Shown here: positions 49,849 through 58,902 of the stretch, in pieces
Position numbering within the stretch: position 1 is the stretch's first letter
Layout of the letters: each line of letters starts with the position of its first letter
Source of the DNA: Desulfomicrobium sp. ZS1
GTDB taxonomy: Bacteria > Desulfobacterota > Desulfovibrionia > Desulfovibrionales > Desulfomicrobiaceae
Reading direction: 5' to 3'
Assembly (NCBI RefSeq): GCF_024204645.1
Contig: NZ_CP100351.1
Location: 310,001 to 374,000, forward strand
Length of the DNA: 64,000 nt
Notes under the pieces: model-generated
Seen by the model: only the letters and a program-made list of their open reading frames with translations
Databases searched by the model: none
What the model was told of the DNA's origin: nothing
Position numbers and translations under genes: made by a program

Positions 49849-50460
49849 ATGCCCTGCCGGATTTCACCTGAACAGATAGACGCGACCATCGCCTTTCACG
49901 GCCACAGCTGCCCGGGGCTGGCCATCGGCATCCGTGCCGCTGAGCTGGCCCTGCGCGAGCTGGACAACCCCAAAGACACGGAGATCGTGGCCGTGGTCGA
50001 GACGGACATGTGCGGTGTGGACGCCTTGCAGTTTTTGCTGGGTACGACCATGGGCAAGGGAAATCTGATCCACCGCGATCACGGCAAGATGGCCTTTTCC
50101 TTTTTCCGCCGCGAGACGGGTCGGGGCGTGAGAGCCTTGCTTAATCCTGACTCTCGCCGGGGCATGGACGACGAGATGGCCGAATTGATGAAGAAGACCG
50201 GCAGTGGCAAGGCCACCGAAGCGGAAAAAATGCGGATGGAAGAACTTCGCGCCAGCCTGCAGCACCGTTTCATGACCCTTCCATTGGACGAGATGTTTCA
50301 GGTGACAAAGATGGACCAGGGCGCGCCCAGGCCCCCCCGGATACTGCAGAGCATGGTCTGCGAGCATTGCGGCGAGACGACCATGGAGTCGCGTACCCGC
50401 CGTTTTGCCGGGCAGACGCTGTGCATTCCGTGTTTTCAGATGGTTGAGCAGAAAATATAG
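49849..50460 (+). CDS. FmdE-family protein with C-terminal zinc ribbon
   Basis: A 203-aa protein. The FmdE domain has FHGHSCPGLAIGIRAAELAL (H17, H19, C21), VETDMCGVDALQ (C54) and GTTMGKGNL, a probable metal/ligand pocket. The C-terminus holds a zinc ribbon (C170, C173, C191, C194). FmdE was named from the formylmethanofuran dehydrogenase cluster of methanogens, but its reaction is not established. It sits 14 bases after the importer ATPase and is the last gene before the operon terminator, so it may process the imported metal or chelate. Confidence 0.88.
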   Translation: MPCRISPEQIDATIAFHGHSCPGLAIGIRAAELALRELDNPKDTEIVAVVETDMCGVDALQFLLGTTMGKGNLIHRDHGKMAFSFFRRETGRGVRALLNPDSRRGMDDEMAELMKKTGSGKATEAEKMRMEELRASLQHRFMTLPLDEMFQVTKMDQGAPRPPRILQSMVCEHCGETTMESRTRRFAGQTLCIPCFQMVEQKI

Positions 50461-50468
50461 TTTTTGAT

Positions 50469-50495
50469 GGCGGGTCTTTCAGATCCGCCTTTTTT
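50469..50495 (+). terminator. Intrinsic terminator after the FmdE-family gene
   Basis: GGCGGGTC (50469-50476) pairs with GATCCGCC (50482-50489) including one G-T pair, then a run of six T residues. Confidence 0.88.
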
Positions 50496-50632
50496 AGGTT
50501 TTCCAGCAGGCACGCTTTATCGTCGGATGAGGTATGCTTTGTCGTGATATTGTTGCGCCTATGAGTAGCACGATTTTGGAAATAATGCTTTGCGCGTTAT
50601 ATTTTAAACTACATTTTCTAATGGAGGTGTTC

Positions 50633-52825
50633 ATGGGGAAGAGAATTGTGATTTTGGTTTGGATGCTGATTTTTATGGCGTCCAGTGCCCGAGGCGCCGG
50701 ACCGGAGGTCCAATTGGAGGAGATGACCGTGGTCGGTGAAAAGCTGGTTACGCCTACCCGTCAGACCAACGAACAGGTCTACACCGGGACGGAAATTACC
50801 AGAAGTGGGCTTGATCTGCCAGGCGCCAGGGCTGAGACCAGCGTCTACGAGGCCATGGATTCCTTGCCTGGGGTGCAGGTTGAAAGCGTTGACGCATCGG
50901 GTCTGGCAGTAGAGCAGACGAACACGCGCGTGCGCGGCGTGCGGGGATTTCTGGGGTCCATGACCGTGGAAGGCGTGCCCAACTGGGGCGGCAACCCCAT
51001 GGGACCGCGCGAGTATCTCTATGACATGGAGAATTTTGAGAGCATCGCCGTGTACAAGGGCGCGATTCCCGCCGGTCTGGGCACTGGCGTGGGGGCCAGG
51101 GGCGGAGCAATCGAGTTGCGTCCGCGCTGGCCCGAAAAGGATCCGGGGATGGATTTGAACTTCGCCATTGGTTCAAACGCCTACAGCCGGGCGCATTCAC
51201 GGGTCGATACCGGGAGCGTGGGACCGCTTGACACGGCATTCAGCGCATCGGCCTCCTGGACCGAGGCCGAAAAATGGAAAGGGCCTGGAGATCTGGGGCC
51301 GCGTTTCAACACTAATTTCATGATCGAGCAGCCGTATCACGGGGAGGACGCCGTGAGGGTCTGGTTCAATTACAACGAGATCGAACAGGACCTTTACCGT
51401 GCCCTTGGCTATGCCGAAGTGCAGGATCTGCATGGCAATTACCGAAAGGATTTCAACGAAACGCTAACCGGAGTCAAGAATCAGGATATTTATCATTACA
51501 AGAACAATCGTTCCGAACATTCTAACGCGGACATCCTGGCCGTGGTGCCTTTCACGTTCAACGAGATGTTCAAAGCCACGCTCAAGCCCTATTATTCACG
51601 GGAAGACGCGGAGATATACCAGGGTGTTGTCTCGCAGGGCGGGATTGTGCAGAAGCGCATCCGCGACATCGAACGCCTGGGCCTGCTTTCGCAACTGGAC
51701 ATCGACATGGACGTGGTGCGGTTGTCCGTGGGGCATCTGTTCGAGTCCGTGGACATGCAGATCAATACGGATATTCATGATCCCAGGACCGGCGCTTTCG
51801 TGAAGCACAGTATCCAGACCGAGAATGACGGCAACGGCTACGTGAACAGTCCGTTCGCCACTCTGGCCGGAACCGTCGGAGCCTTCGATTGGCAGGCGGG
51901 ACTCAAGTATTTTCGCTACGACGAGCCCGCCAGCAAGGGGTACGTTCCCGTGGGTGGCGTTTCGACCGAGGCTGTGGATTTGGCGCGAGATTCGCGCGTG
52001 TACGACATCTGGCTGCCCAGCGTGGGCGTGAGCTACGCGGTCAACGACATGTTCCAGCCTTACGCCAGTTACGGCCGCAGTCACATCAGACCCTACTCGT
52101 ACGTGCCGCTGATCAACCTGTACAACGCCAACCAGCCGGCATTTCAGGCTGCGGGAGTGACCCTGCAAGAGATGTTCGATGGATACGACATCGAGACTTC
52201 AGACAATTTTGAAATGGGGCTGCGTATCACCCATGAACGCTTCGATATCACCCCGGCGATTTTTTATTCCAAGCATGACAACCTGTTGACCACTGTCTAC
52301 GATCCACGCGTGGATCTGAGCTACGCGCAGAACGTGGGCAAAGCCACCGGTTATGGACTGGAGGTGGAAGGCAACTTCTATCTGACGCAGTCGGTGACCC
52401 TCTTCGTCAACCCGACCTATACCCGTCTGACTTACGATGATGACCTGTCCTACCAGGGCAATACGCTCAAAACCAGTGGCGAGCAGGTTGTCGACACTCC
52501 GGAGTGGATGGTCAAAACCGGCCTGGTCTGGAAAGTCGGAGACGTGGAGTTTATTCCCTCCGTGCGTTACATGGGTGAGCGATACGGGGATGTGGAGCAC
52601 AATGAGAAGATCGACAGCTATATGGTCGCGGATCTGGGCGTGAATTATGTCAATCGCGACGTGACGTTCGCTGAAGCCCTGAAGCTTTCGCTTAACCTCT
52701 ACAACCTGTTCGACGCCGAGTACGTGTCCAGAATCAACGCCTCCGACGATACCCGCGCGGGTAGCGCCTCGTATTACGTAGGCGCGCCTTTCACGGCGGT
52801 GTTCAGCGTAGGTCTGGAATTCTGA
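50633..52825 (+). CDS. TonB-dependent outer-membrane receptor
   Basis: A 730-aa receptor. The signal peptide (MGKRIVILVWMLIFMASSARGA) is followed by a TonB-box-like EEMTVVGEKL, a plug domain (about 60-190; SVYEAMDSLPGVQVESVD, VRGVRGFLGSMTVEGVP) and a 22-strand barrel ending FTAVFSVGLEF with terminal Phe, the outer-membrane insertion signal. ATG 50633 has GGAGG five bases upstream; the earlier in-frame ATG at 50534 is rejected. It is separated from the FmdE gene by a terminator, but with tonB and the importer forms a complete route for a chelated metal or similar ligand. Confidence 0.93.
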   Translation: MGKRIVILVWMLIFMASSARGAGPEVQLEEMTVVGEKLVTPTRQTNEQVYTGTEITRSGLDLPGARAETSVYEAMDSLPGVQVESVDASGLAVEQTNTRVRGVRGFLGSMTVEGVPNWGGNPMGPREYLYDMENFESIAVYKGAIPAGLGTGVGARGGAIELRPRWPEKDPGMDLNFAIGSNAYSRAHSRVDTGSVGPLDTAFSASASWTEAEKWKGPGDLGPRFNTNFMIEQPYHGEDAVRVWFNYNEIEQDLYRALGYAEVQDLHGNYRKDFNETLTGVKNQDIYHYKNNRSEHSNADILAVVPFTFNEMFKATLKPYYSREDAEIYQGVVSQGGIVQKRIRDIERLGLLSQLDIDMDVVRLSVGHLFESVDMQINTDIHDPRTGAFVKHSIQTENDGNGYVNSPFATLAGTVGAFDWQAGLKYFRYDEPASKGYVPVGGVSTEAVDLARDSRVYDIWLPSVGVSYAVNDMFQPYASYGRSHIRPYSYVPLINLYNANQPAFQAAGVTLQEMFDGYDIETSDNFEMGLRITHERFDITPAIFYSKHDNLLTTVYDPRVDLSYAQNVGKATGYGLEVEGNFYLTQSVTLFVNPTYTRLTYDDDLSYQGNTLKTSGEQVVDTPEWMVKTGLVWKVGDVEFIPSVRYMGERYGDVEHNEKIDSYMVADLGVNYVNRDVTFAEALKLSLNLYNLFDAEYVSRINASDDTRAGSASYYVGAPFTAVFSVGLEF

Positions 52826-52842
52826 TCGATCCTGCCGCATGA

Positions 52843-52876
52843 GGCCCCGGTTCCTGTTTTGAGCGGAGCCGGGGCC
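52843..52876. terminator. GC-rich hairpin between converging genes
   Basis: GGCCCCGG (52843-52850) pairs with CCGGGGCC (52869-52876). No T-run follows, so its strength as a terminator is uncertain. Confidence 0.5.
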
Positions 52877-52889
52877 AGAAGCGTTCAGA

Positions 52890-53408
52890 TCAGTTGGCGC
52901 TCCAGTTCTCCTGATGGACAAGCTCCGGCCGGAAGCGGTTCACGGCCTCGAAGTGTCCTTCCGGCCAGCCCACGGGGATGAAGGAGAAGGGGATGATGTT
53001 TTCCGGAATGCCCAGGAGCTTGCGAAATCCCTCCATGCGGTCTTTTTCCGGGTAGACGCCGACCCAGACCGTGCCCAGACCCAGGTCTCGGGCGGCCAGG
53101 AGTATGTTCTGAGTGGCGGCGCCCAAGTCCTGGTCCCAGAAGGTCGGCCATTTCTTGCCGTCAGGATCGCCGCAGACCAGAATGGCGGCAGGGGCCTGCA
53201 GGACCATCTTGCTGTAGGGATGAAAGGCCGGGATGGCGTCCAGCCTGGCGCGGTCCGTGATGACAACGAAGTGCCAGGGTTGCTGGTTCCCTGCCGAAGG
53301 CGCGGCCATGGCTGCGCGCAGAATGGTCTCGATCATTTCTTCGGGCACGGGTTTGTTTAGATACTTACGGATGCTTCTGCGGGTGTGGATGGCATCGAGG
53401 AGTTCCAT
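52890..53408 (-). CDS. Nitroreductase family FMN protein
   Basis: A 172-aa flavoprotein: RRSIRKYLNKPVPEEMIETILRAAMAAPSAGNQQPWHFVVI is the FMN-binding N-terminus, GAATQNILLAARDLGLGTVWVGVYPE the conserved helix-strand unit and PVGWPEG the late loop. It probably reduces nitro, quinone or related compounds with NAD(P)H. SD AGGAGATG lies a few bases before the ATG. Not clearly tied to its neighbours. Confidence 0.92.
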   Translation of the reverse strand: MELLDAIHTRRSIRKYLNKPVPEEMIETILRAAMAAPSAGNQQPWHFVVITDRARLDAIPAFHPYSKMVLQAPAAILVCGDPDGKKWPTFWDQDLGAATQNILLAARDLGLGTVWVGVYPEKDRMEGFRKLLGIPENIIPFSFIPVGWPEGHFEAVNRFRPELVHQENWSAN

Positions 53409-53490
53409 CAGACATCTCCTTGCTATCGGGTTTCCATGCCTCGTGGCATGAGGTTATCTTTCATTACGTGTCGGTGCCCGGTATGCCAAG

Positions 53491-53529
53491 AAAAAACGCC
53501 CCAAGGCCGTGAGGTCTGGGGCGTTTTTT
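53491..53529. terminator. Bidirectional intrinsic terminator
   Basis: CGCCCCA (53497-53503) pairs with TGGGGCG (53517-53523), flanked by A6 and T6. On the minus strand it ends the peroxiredoxin transcript 20 bases past the stop. Confidence 0.88.
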
Positions 53530-53549
53530 CATCCAGGTGCATAAATGGC

Positions 53550-54149
53550 CTATTTGAGCGCCTGCATGGCTTTTATGAGTGGACCCAGGTCCGGGCGTGA
53601 GTTGATGTCGTGCACGTCGATGTAGCGGATGACGCCGTGCTTATCGATCAGAAACAGGGAGCGTTCGGCCTCGCCCGTGGAACGCAGGATGCCAAGCGCC
53701 TCGGCCAACCGGCCGTGGGGGTAGAAATCCGAGGCCACGGGAAACCATACGCCGCCCATCTCCTGCACCCAGGCGTGGAGTGTGGGCACATTGTCCACGC
53801 TCACGCCGATGAGCGCGGTCTGGGTCTCTTCGAACATGTCCTGCACGATGTTGTAGCCGGGCCATTGGCCCGAGCAGACAGGAGTCCAGGCCGCGGGCAC
53901 GAAGGACAGGACCACGTTCTTTTTGCCGCGAAAATCGGACAGGGCGACTCTGCCGCCGTCGATGGTCGGCAGGGAAAAGTCCGGAGCCGGGTCACCGATT
54001 TTGACCTTGAGTACACTGTCCAGGGGCTTGAGCTGGCCTGTTTGGTAAATCCTTTCCTTGGGTATTGAAGTCTCCTGGGCCAGAACTAGGGCCGGGACAA
54101 TGGCCAGCAAGACGGGGAGGATCAGATAAGCGAGCAGTGATCGTGTCAT
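53550..54149 (-). CDS. Exported AhpC/TSA-type peroxiredoxin
   Basis: A 199-aa protein with a signal peptide ([24 protein letters not shown]), so periplasmic. The thioredoxin fold has [42 protein letters not shown] with peroxidatic C92 in the PxxxTxxC context. No resolving Cys is obvious, so it may be a one-Cys type using an external thiol, plausibly the CxxC protein encoded just upstream. ATG 54149 starts the signal peptide; the extension to 54239 is inside the upstream gene. Confidence 0.85.
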   Translation of the reverse strand: MTRSLLAYLILPVLLAIVPALVLAQETSIPKERIYQTGQLKPLDSVLKVKIGDPAPDFSLPTIDGGRVALSDFRGKKNVVLSFVPAAWTPVCSGQWPGYNIVQDMFEETQTALIGVSVDNVPTLHAWVQEMGGVWFPVASDFYPHGRLAEALGILRSTGEAERSLFLIDKHGVIRYIDVHDINSRPDLGPLIKAMQALK

Positions 54150-54153
54150 GTTT

Positions 54154-54744
54154 TTATTTTCCTTTGTTGCAGGCTTGAAGTGCCTCTTCAAGAAAGGTTT
54201 CCGCTGATTCCATGCGCCCAAGCAGTGTTTTGACGACACGGATTTCCTTTTCCTCCGGGTTCATGGCCAGGACATAGAAGAACGGGGTGCCGACTTCTCC
54301 GATTTCCTTGTTGACCGTGAAATCCGGGTCCGAAAAGAGCGGGAAGGTGGTTGCGTACTTGTCGCGGAAGACCTGCACCTCGAAGTTCGAGTTGCCGATG
54401 CCCACGCCGATGAGCTTGACGTCGTCGGCCAGCCCCCGGCTTTGGATGAGCGCGTGCAGTTCATTGAGGACCGGGGCCTCGCGTTGGCAGTGCGGACAGT
54501 ACATGCTGAAGGCCACGAGGATGACGGTCTTGGCGTTGATTTCGGAAAGATGCCGTGGCGAGGGGCTTTTGAGACCCAGCTGGGTCAGATGCTCCGGGCT
54601 CAGTTCGCCGCGTAGGAGCAGGTCCGGCATGGCGGCACCTACGGGCAGGGGGTGGGAGTCCGCGTTGTCCGAAGCCTCCATGGCCAGGGCGCTACCGGAG
54701 AGCAGCAAAGAGAGAAGAAAAGTAAATACGATGCTGGTTCGCAT
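54154..54744 (-). CDS. Periplasmic TlpA-like thioredoxin
   Basis: A 196-aa exported protein; signal peptide [21 protein letters not shown]. The thioredoxin-like core contains [22 protein letters not shown] with C83-P-H-C86, a redox-active pair like that of DsbA (CPHC), and [12 protein letters not shown] carrying the TP motif. Four bases separate it from the peroxiredoxin gene, so the two probably form a periplasmic peroxide-reduction couple (inference). Confidence 0.85.
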   Translation of the reverse strand: MRTSIVFTFLLSLLLSGSALAMEASDNADSHPLPVGAAMPDLLLRGELSPEHLTQLGLKSPSPRHLSEINAKTVILVAFSMYCPHCQREAPVLNELHALIQSRGLADDVKLIGVGIGNSNFEVQVFRDKYATTFPLFSDPDFTVNKEIGEVGTPFFYVLAMNPEEKEIRVVKTLLGRMESAETFLEEALQACNKGK

Positions 54745-55067
54745 AAAGACTCCTTGAGTCAGGCTTGCATGAAAAGGGGCGGTTGCCCGTGAGGGTATGA
54801 ATTGTCAGGGCATCCACGAATATTTGGACAAATACTAGCAAGATGTGACGGTCGCGGCAAATGACTTTCTATTACTCAGGCTTTTGCACCGGAGGAAAAG
54901 GAAAATCTCCGCCGGCAGGAGGCCGACGGAGATCATTTCAGACGGGGTGGAAGAGCAGGTTCATTCCGGCATGAGGTGACGTTTCTTGAGCCATGAGTGC
55001 AGCCTCATGGTCGCAAGAGGCCTTTGCAACATTGGACCCCGGGGCCGCCCGTTTGAAGTTGGGTGTT
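54745..55067. other. Gap between tatA and the thiol-protein pair
   Basis: Contains one clear hairpin (ATCTCCG at 54905 paired with CGGAGAT ending 54933), followed on the minus strand by two T4 tracts, a plausible terminator for tatA. An AT-rich patch near 54825-54845 may hold the promoter of the thiol genes. No gene was seen. Confidence 0.5.
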
Positions 55068-55256
55068 TTATGCGGTCGTGTCTCTGGGTTTTGATTCGGC
55101 CGTGACGTCGATCACCTCCGGTTCGCTGAGCCCTCTTTTGAAATTGGAAATGGCCCGGCCCATATTGGTGCCGAGAAGCGGGAGATTTTTTGCCCCGAAG
55201 ACAAACAGGGCGATGACCAGAATGATGAGCAGTTCCTGAACGCCTATTCCGAACAT
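55068..55256 (-). CDS. tatA: Twin-arginine translocase TatA/E
   Basis: A 62-aa protein: one N-terminal TM helix ([24 protein letters not shown]) with the FGxxxLP-type hinge and an amphipathic helix [17 protein letters not shown]. It is slightly short for TatA. It stands alone, with no tatB or tatC in this window; other Tat genes would be elsewhere. Confidence 0.93.
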   Translation of the reverse strand: MFGIGVQELLIILVIALFVFGAKNLPLLGTNMGRAISNFKRGLSEPEVIDVTAESKPRDTTA

Positions 55257-55683
55257 GAGAGCCTCCGCGAGAGATGCTGGAAAAATGGTTTGACGCGTTT
55301 TAAATCAGGGCGACAAAAGCAAACACGGCCCAGACTTTTTTGGTCTTGGAATGCGAGCCATCATAGCAGGGGACGTGCCCAAGAGAAAGAGGGAAGATGC
55401 TTGAAAAAGTCAGTCCAATCTTTTGGCCGCAATAACAAAGCCGTCCGCGATGGTCCGCCTTTCTGGGTACCATGGAGGTTAGATAGGCATCGTACTCAAA
55501 TCTTACCAGGAGGCAACTCCGTGTCGACATGCCCGAGCGGAGGGCATAACCTTCTGTGGCGTGCGGGAGGGTGGAGGAATCCGTCTTTTTGCTTGCGTCA
55601 GGCGGTGCGGCCTTGGTAGCCGTCTGTCCGGTCCTTTTGCCCGTGATAGTTCCATGCATGTCATTATTTCAGGAGTTTTAAGC
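55257..55683. other. tatA-phosphomannomutase intergenic region with hairpins
   Basis: No gene seen. At about 55504-55618 several stems occur: GGAG-GCAA-CTCC (55509-55520, GNRA-type tetraloop), ATGCCC/GGGCAT (55529-55534 and 55542-55547), ACCTTC/GAGGGT (near 55549-55573), and outer TACCA (55504) with TGGTA (55614-55618). This may be a structured leader or small RNA ahead of the phosphomannomutase gene; it matches no class I can name. Confidence 0.35.
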
Positions 55684-57036
55684 ATGAATATTTCCTGTTT
55701 CAAAGCCTACGATATTCGCGGTCGCGTTCCGGACGAACTCGATGAGACCCTGGCCTATCGCATCGGGCGCGCCTACGCCGCGTTTTTGAATCCCGACCGC
55801 GTGGTGGTCGGCCATGACATCCGCCTTTCAAGCCCGGCCATGGCGGACGCGGTGATCCGCGGCCTGCGCGATTCCGGCGTGGACGTGTGCACTCTGGGCG
55901 AATGCGGCACCGAGGAAGTGTATTTCGCTGTCTTTGATCAGGGCCTTGATGGCGGGATCATGGTTACAGCCAGTCACAACCCCAAGGATTACAACGGGAT
56001 GAAGTTCGTGCGCGAAGAGTCCCGCCCCATCAGCGGCGACACGGGCCTTTTCGCCATCCGCGACCTGGCTGCGGCCGGAGAATTCAGGACCGCGCAGCGG
56101 GTCGGTCAGTTGCACGAACTGAAAATGCGCCCGCGCTACATCGATCATCTTTTGTCCTATGTGGACCGCAAGGTTTTGAGGCCCCTGTCCATCGTGGTCA
56201 ATGCCGGCAACGGCGGCGCCGGCGTCATCGTCGATCTGCTCGAACACAAGCTGCCTTTCAAATTCCATAAACTGCTGCACAAGCCCGACGGCAATTTTCC
56301 GGCCGGCGTGCCCAATCCGTTGCTGCCAGAAAACAGGGAACTGACCTCCCGGGCGGTGCTTGAACACAAGGCGGATCTGGGGCTGGCCTGGGATGGGGAC
56401 TTCGACCGCTGCTTTTTCTTTGACGGGAGCGGGCGCTTTATCGAGGGCTATTATCTGGTCGGGCTTTTGGGCGAAGCGTTCGCGCGCAAGTTTCCGGGGG
56501 CGGGCATCATCCACGACCCGCGCCTGACCTGGAACACCATCGCCGCCGTGAGCGCGGCAGGGGGCAGGCCCATCATGTCCAAGACCGGGCATGCCTTCAT
56601 CAAGGAACGCATGCGCCTGGAAGACGCGGTCTACGGCGGGGAGATGAGCGCGCACCATTATTTCCGCGATTTCGCCTACTGCGATTCGGGCATGATCCCC
56701 TGGCTGCTGGTGGCCGAACTCATCTGCCTGACGGGTAAATCCCTGGCCGAACTGGTGGACGAGGCCCAGTCCGCTTACCCGGCCAGCGGCGAGATCAATC
56801 GCAGGGTGAAAGACGCCAAATCCGCCATCGCCGCCGTGGAGGCGCGCTTCGGGGACGCCGCTGCGACCCGCGACACGACGGACGGTTTGAGCCTGGAATT
56901 TGAGCGCTGGCGCTTCAACCTGCGCTCATCCAACACCGAGCCGGTGCTGCGTCTCAACGTCGAGTCGCGCGGGGACCGGGCGCTCATGGAGGAGAAGACG
57001 CGGGAGATCCTGGAGGTTGTGGACGGGATGGACTGA
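55684..57036 (+). CDS. Phosphomannomutase/phosphoglucomutase
   Basis: A 450-aa alpha-D-phosphohexomutase of AlgC/ManB type. Domain 1 has the catalytic phosphoserine loop [15 protein letters not shown], domain 3 the metal loop [11 protein letters not shown], then sugar loop [19 protein letters not shown] and phosphate loop [14 protein letters not shown]. It interconverts mannose/glucose 6- and 1-phosphates for LPS and polysaccharide precursors. ATG 55684 has AGGAG eight bases upstream; the extension to 55561 is rejected. Confidence 0.95.
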   Translation: MNISCFKAYDIRGRVPDELDETLAYRIGRAYAAFLNPDRVVVGHDIRLSSPAMADAVIRGLRDSGVDVCTLGECGTEEVYFAVFDQGLDGGIMVTASHNPKDYNGMKFVREESRPISGDTGLFAIRDLAAAGEFRTAQRVGQLHELKMRPRYIDHLLSYVDRKVLRPLSIVVNAGNGGAGVIVDLLEHKLPFKFHKLLHKPDGNFPAGVPNPLLPENRELTSRAVLEHKADLGLAWDGDFDRCFFFDGSGRFIEGYYLVGLLGEAFARKFPGAGIIHDPRLTWNTIAAVSAAGGRPIMSKTGHAFIKERMRLEDAVYGGEMSAHHYFRDFAYCDSGMIPWLLVAELICLTGKSLAELVDEAQSAYPASGEINRRVKDAKSAIAAVEARFGDAAATRDTTDGLSLEFERWRFNLRSSNTEPVLRLNVESRGDRALMEEKTREILEVVDGMD

Positions 57037-57059
57037 GTGGACTGAATGGACTGAATGGA
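57030..57059 (+). repeat. 9-bp tandem repeat at the 3' end of the mutase gene
   Basis: GGACTGAGT followed by two GGACTGAAT units and a partial copy. The first unit supplies the TGA stop, so unit number does not alter the protein unless the stop mutates. Confidence 0.8.
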
Positions 57060-57088
57060 AGGGATGGTTCTGGGAGTGCCCAGGATGG

Positions 57089-57120
57089 ATGAGGGCGAGG
57101 CCGGGAGGCTTCGCCCTCAT
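57089..57120. terminator. 14-bp hairpin between converging genes
   Basis: ATGAGGGCGAGGCC (57089-57102) pairs with 57107-57120 with one G-T pair around a GGGA loop. No T-run on either side, but its place between converging stops fits a terminator. Confidence 0.55.
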
Positions 57121-57130
57121 GGTATTTCGG

Positions 57131-57880
57131 CTACTTGCTGAAAACCTTTTTCAGCAGATCCGTGGTTCGTGCGGCCGGGTTGGTGCGGATGGCCGCTTCT
57201 TCCTTGGCCACATAGTGGAAGATGCCGTCCATGCCTTTTTCCACCACGTAGTCCGTGAGGTTGGCCTTGGCGTCGGGCATGAAGGGCAGGGCTTTGTACT
57301 GTCCCATCATGTTGTCATAGGCCTGCACCGCTCCGGCCTCGGCCAGGGTGGCGTCGACGATGGGCTGCATCTCAGTGGCCAGACCCGGGCCCATGGCCTT
57401 ACGGAAATACTGGGTGGCCGAGTCATTAGGGCCGCTCAGTATTTTCTGGGCATCTTCGATGGTCATGGCCGAGATGGCGTCCACGAAAAGAGCCTTGGCT
57501 TTGGGCGTGGCCTGTTCGGCGGCCCGGTTCAGCTTCAGTTCCAGATCGTCGACCAGACTCGAATACCCTGCGGCCTTAAGCGCTTTTTGTACCGTGGCGA
57601 GCTGTCCCGGCAGGGGGATGTGGATGGCCTTGTCCGTGTAAAAGCCGTCCGTTTGGCCCAGATTTGCCACCACGTTCTCGGTACCCACACGCAGGGCTTC
57701 CTTCAATCCATCGCCCATTTCGCCCTGGGACAGGGAACCGGTTGTGGACCCGCCGGAAGACAGCAGGCCGAGGCCCTGCTGCAGCAGGTTGTTTTGTGCC
57801 GAAGCGGTGGGGGACACGAGCAGCAGAGCCGCGAAAAGCACGCAGATTTTGTTCAGCGACACGATGGTGCGAAAAGGCAT
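57131..57880 (-). CDS. DUF4197 exported protein
   Basis: A 249-aa protein with a signal peptide (about 1-28, ICVLFAALLLVSPTASA). The mature part shows the DUF4197 pattern: GLKEALRVGTENVV, FYTDKAIHIPLPGQL, AISAMTIEDAQKIL, SATQYFRKAM and YVVEKGMDGIFHYVAKEEAAIRTNPAARTTDLLKKVF. Members are mainly helical periplasmic proteins of unknown function. Monocistronic. Confidence 0.88.
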   Translation of the reverse strand: MPFRTIVSLNKICVLFAALLLVSPTASAQNNLLQQGLGLLSSGGSTTGSLSQGEMGDGLKEALRVGTENVVANLGQTDGFYTDKAIHIPLPGQLATVQKALKAAGYSSLVDDLELKLNRAAEQATPKAKALFVDAISAMTIEDAQKILSGPNDSATQYFRKAMGPGLATEMQPIVDATLAEAGAVQAYDNMMGQYKALPFMPDAKANLTDYVVEKGMDGIFHYVAKEEAAIRTNPAARTTDLLKKVFSK

Positions 57881-57972
57881 GAGACCTCCGGTGTTGATGA
57901 AATGTTTAGAGAGATTCTAGGGCCGATTCGGCTGCGCAGGCAAGGGAAAAAAGGAATGCCCCGGCGCGTCGC

Positions 57973-58815
57973 CTAGCTGAGTTCGTCCAACAGGGTTCCC
58001 GTGTCGCGCATGAGGAGCCGGATCAGGATTTCCTCCAGGGACAGGGTCGGCGTCTGCCGCCTGGCCTCCACGGCCTGGTCCAAGAGGTCGGCCTGGGAAT
58101 CAAGGGCCGTGGCCTGATAGGTCAAACCGTCTTCACGCTGGGAGTAGATTTCTTCCAGGGTGGCCATGTCGCCGATATGGGTGGAGAGGCTGTCCAGTTC
58201 GGTTTGCAGGCTGCCTGCCGGGTCGTCTTCCAGATTGCCGCCGTCAAGCGCGGCCAGACCGGCTTCATCCATTTCCTGAAAGACAACGTCGAACCCGCCT
58301 CCTCCCACCGCCGAGGGAAGCGACTGGATGTGCACCTTGCCGTCGGCGCTGATCTGGTCCGTGTCCCATTGCGATTTGTCCAGCACGGCGATGCCGTTGT
58401 GGTAGGTGCCTTCGATGATCGGCGTTATGCTGTCGCGCAGGGCGTTGTATTGATTCTCGACATCCACGGAATAGGCCAGGGTGCCGTCCTTGATCTGCTG
58501 GGCGAGGCTCTGCATTTCTTCCAGAACGCCTTTGATCGTGCCTACAGCGCTGGCCGCGATGCCGACCATGGAGGAGGCTTCCAGCACATTTTTACCGGCC
58601 CGGCGGATGGCCGCGCTGTCCGAGCGAAGCCTGCCGGTGATGGCCTCGTCGAAGGGATTGGTCAGAGGCTTGACCGGTTGCTGCCCAAGAATCATCTCGC
58701 GCAGGTTCGCACCCACGGCGGACCCTTGGAAATAGGCGTTCGTGAGCAGGTCCTGCTGCCATATCTGGGTGGCGGTGGAGACGACGAATAGTTTTTGCAG
58801 GTCGCTTAAGGCCAT
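57973..58815 (-). CDS. Flagellin-related protein with divergent termini
   Basis: A 280-aa protein. Residues 80-148 resemble the flagellin D1 region (IKGVLEEMQSLAQQIKDG, then YNALRDSITPIIEGTYHNGIAVLD, like the flagellin RMRELAVQ..ANGT..NTTFNGxxLLDG pattern). The first 60 residues and the last 70 do not match the flagellin D0 helices (end LLMRDTGTLLDELS). AGAGG precedes ATG 58815; the 58896 start is rejected. It is encoded just after truA, motE and fliJ, so a flagellar or filament-accessory role is likely. It may not polymerise, as D0 seems absent. Confidence 0.6.
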   Translation of the reverse strand: MALSDLQKLFVVSTATQIWQQDLLTNAYFQGSAVGANLREMILGQQPVKPLTNPFDEAITGRLRSDSAAIRRAGKNVLEASSMVGIAASAVGTIKGVLEEMQSLAQQIKDGTLAYSVDVENQYNALRDSITPIIEGTYHNGIAVLDKSQWDTDQISADGKVHIQSLPSAVGGGGFDVVFQEMDEAGLAALDGGNLEDDPAGSLQTELDSLSTHIGDMATLEEIYSQREDGLTYQATALDSQADLLDQAVEARRQTPTLSLEEILIRLLMRDTGTLLDELS

Positions 58816-58902
58816 GAAAACCTCTACACTGGCGCTAATGGTGTCGAAATAGTCGAAATTCGGTAGAATATTCTTGATAAATCGGCTGGTTTTCAAAAGT
58901 CA

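Noticed and set aside
50461-50632. Cobalamin riboswitch before the TonB-dependent receptor
   Set aside because: The gap holds a terminator and an AT-rich promoter-like stretch; no B12-box-like sequence was seen.
55504-55618. 6S RNA or SRP RNA
   Set aside because: The SRP core GGAAGGAAGCAGCC-type loop is missing and the 6S central bubble could not be drawn; kept only as an unnamed hairpin region.
57030-57059. CRISPR-like tandem repeat
   Set aside because: Only three contiguous 9-base units with no spacers.
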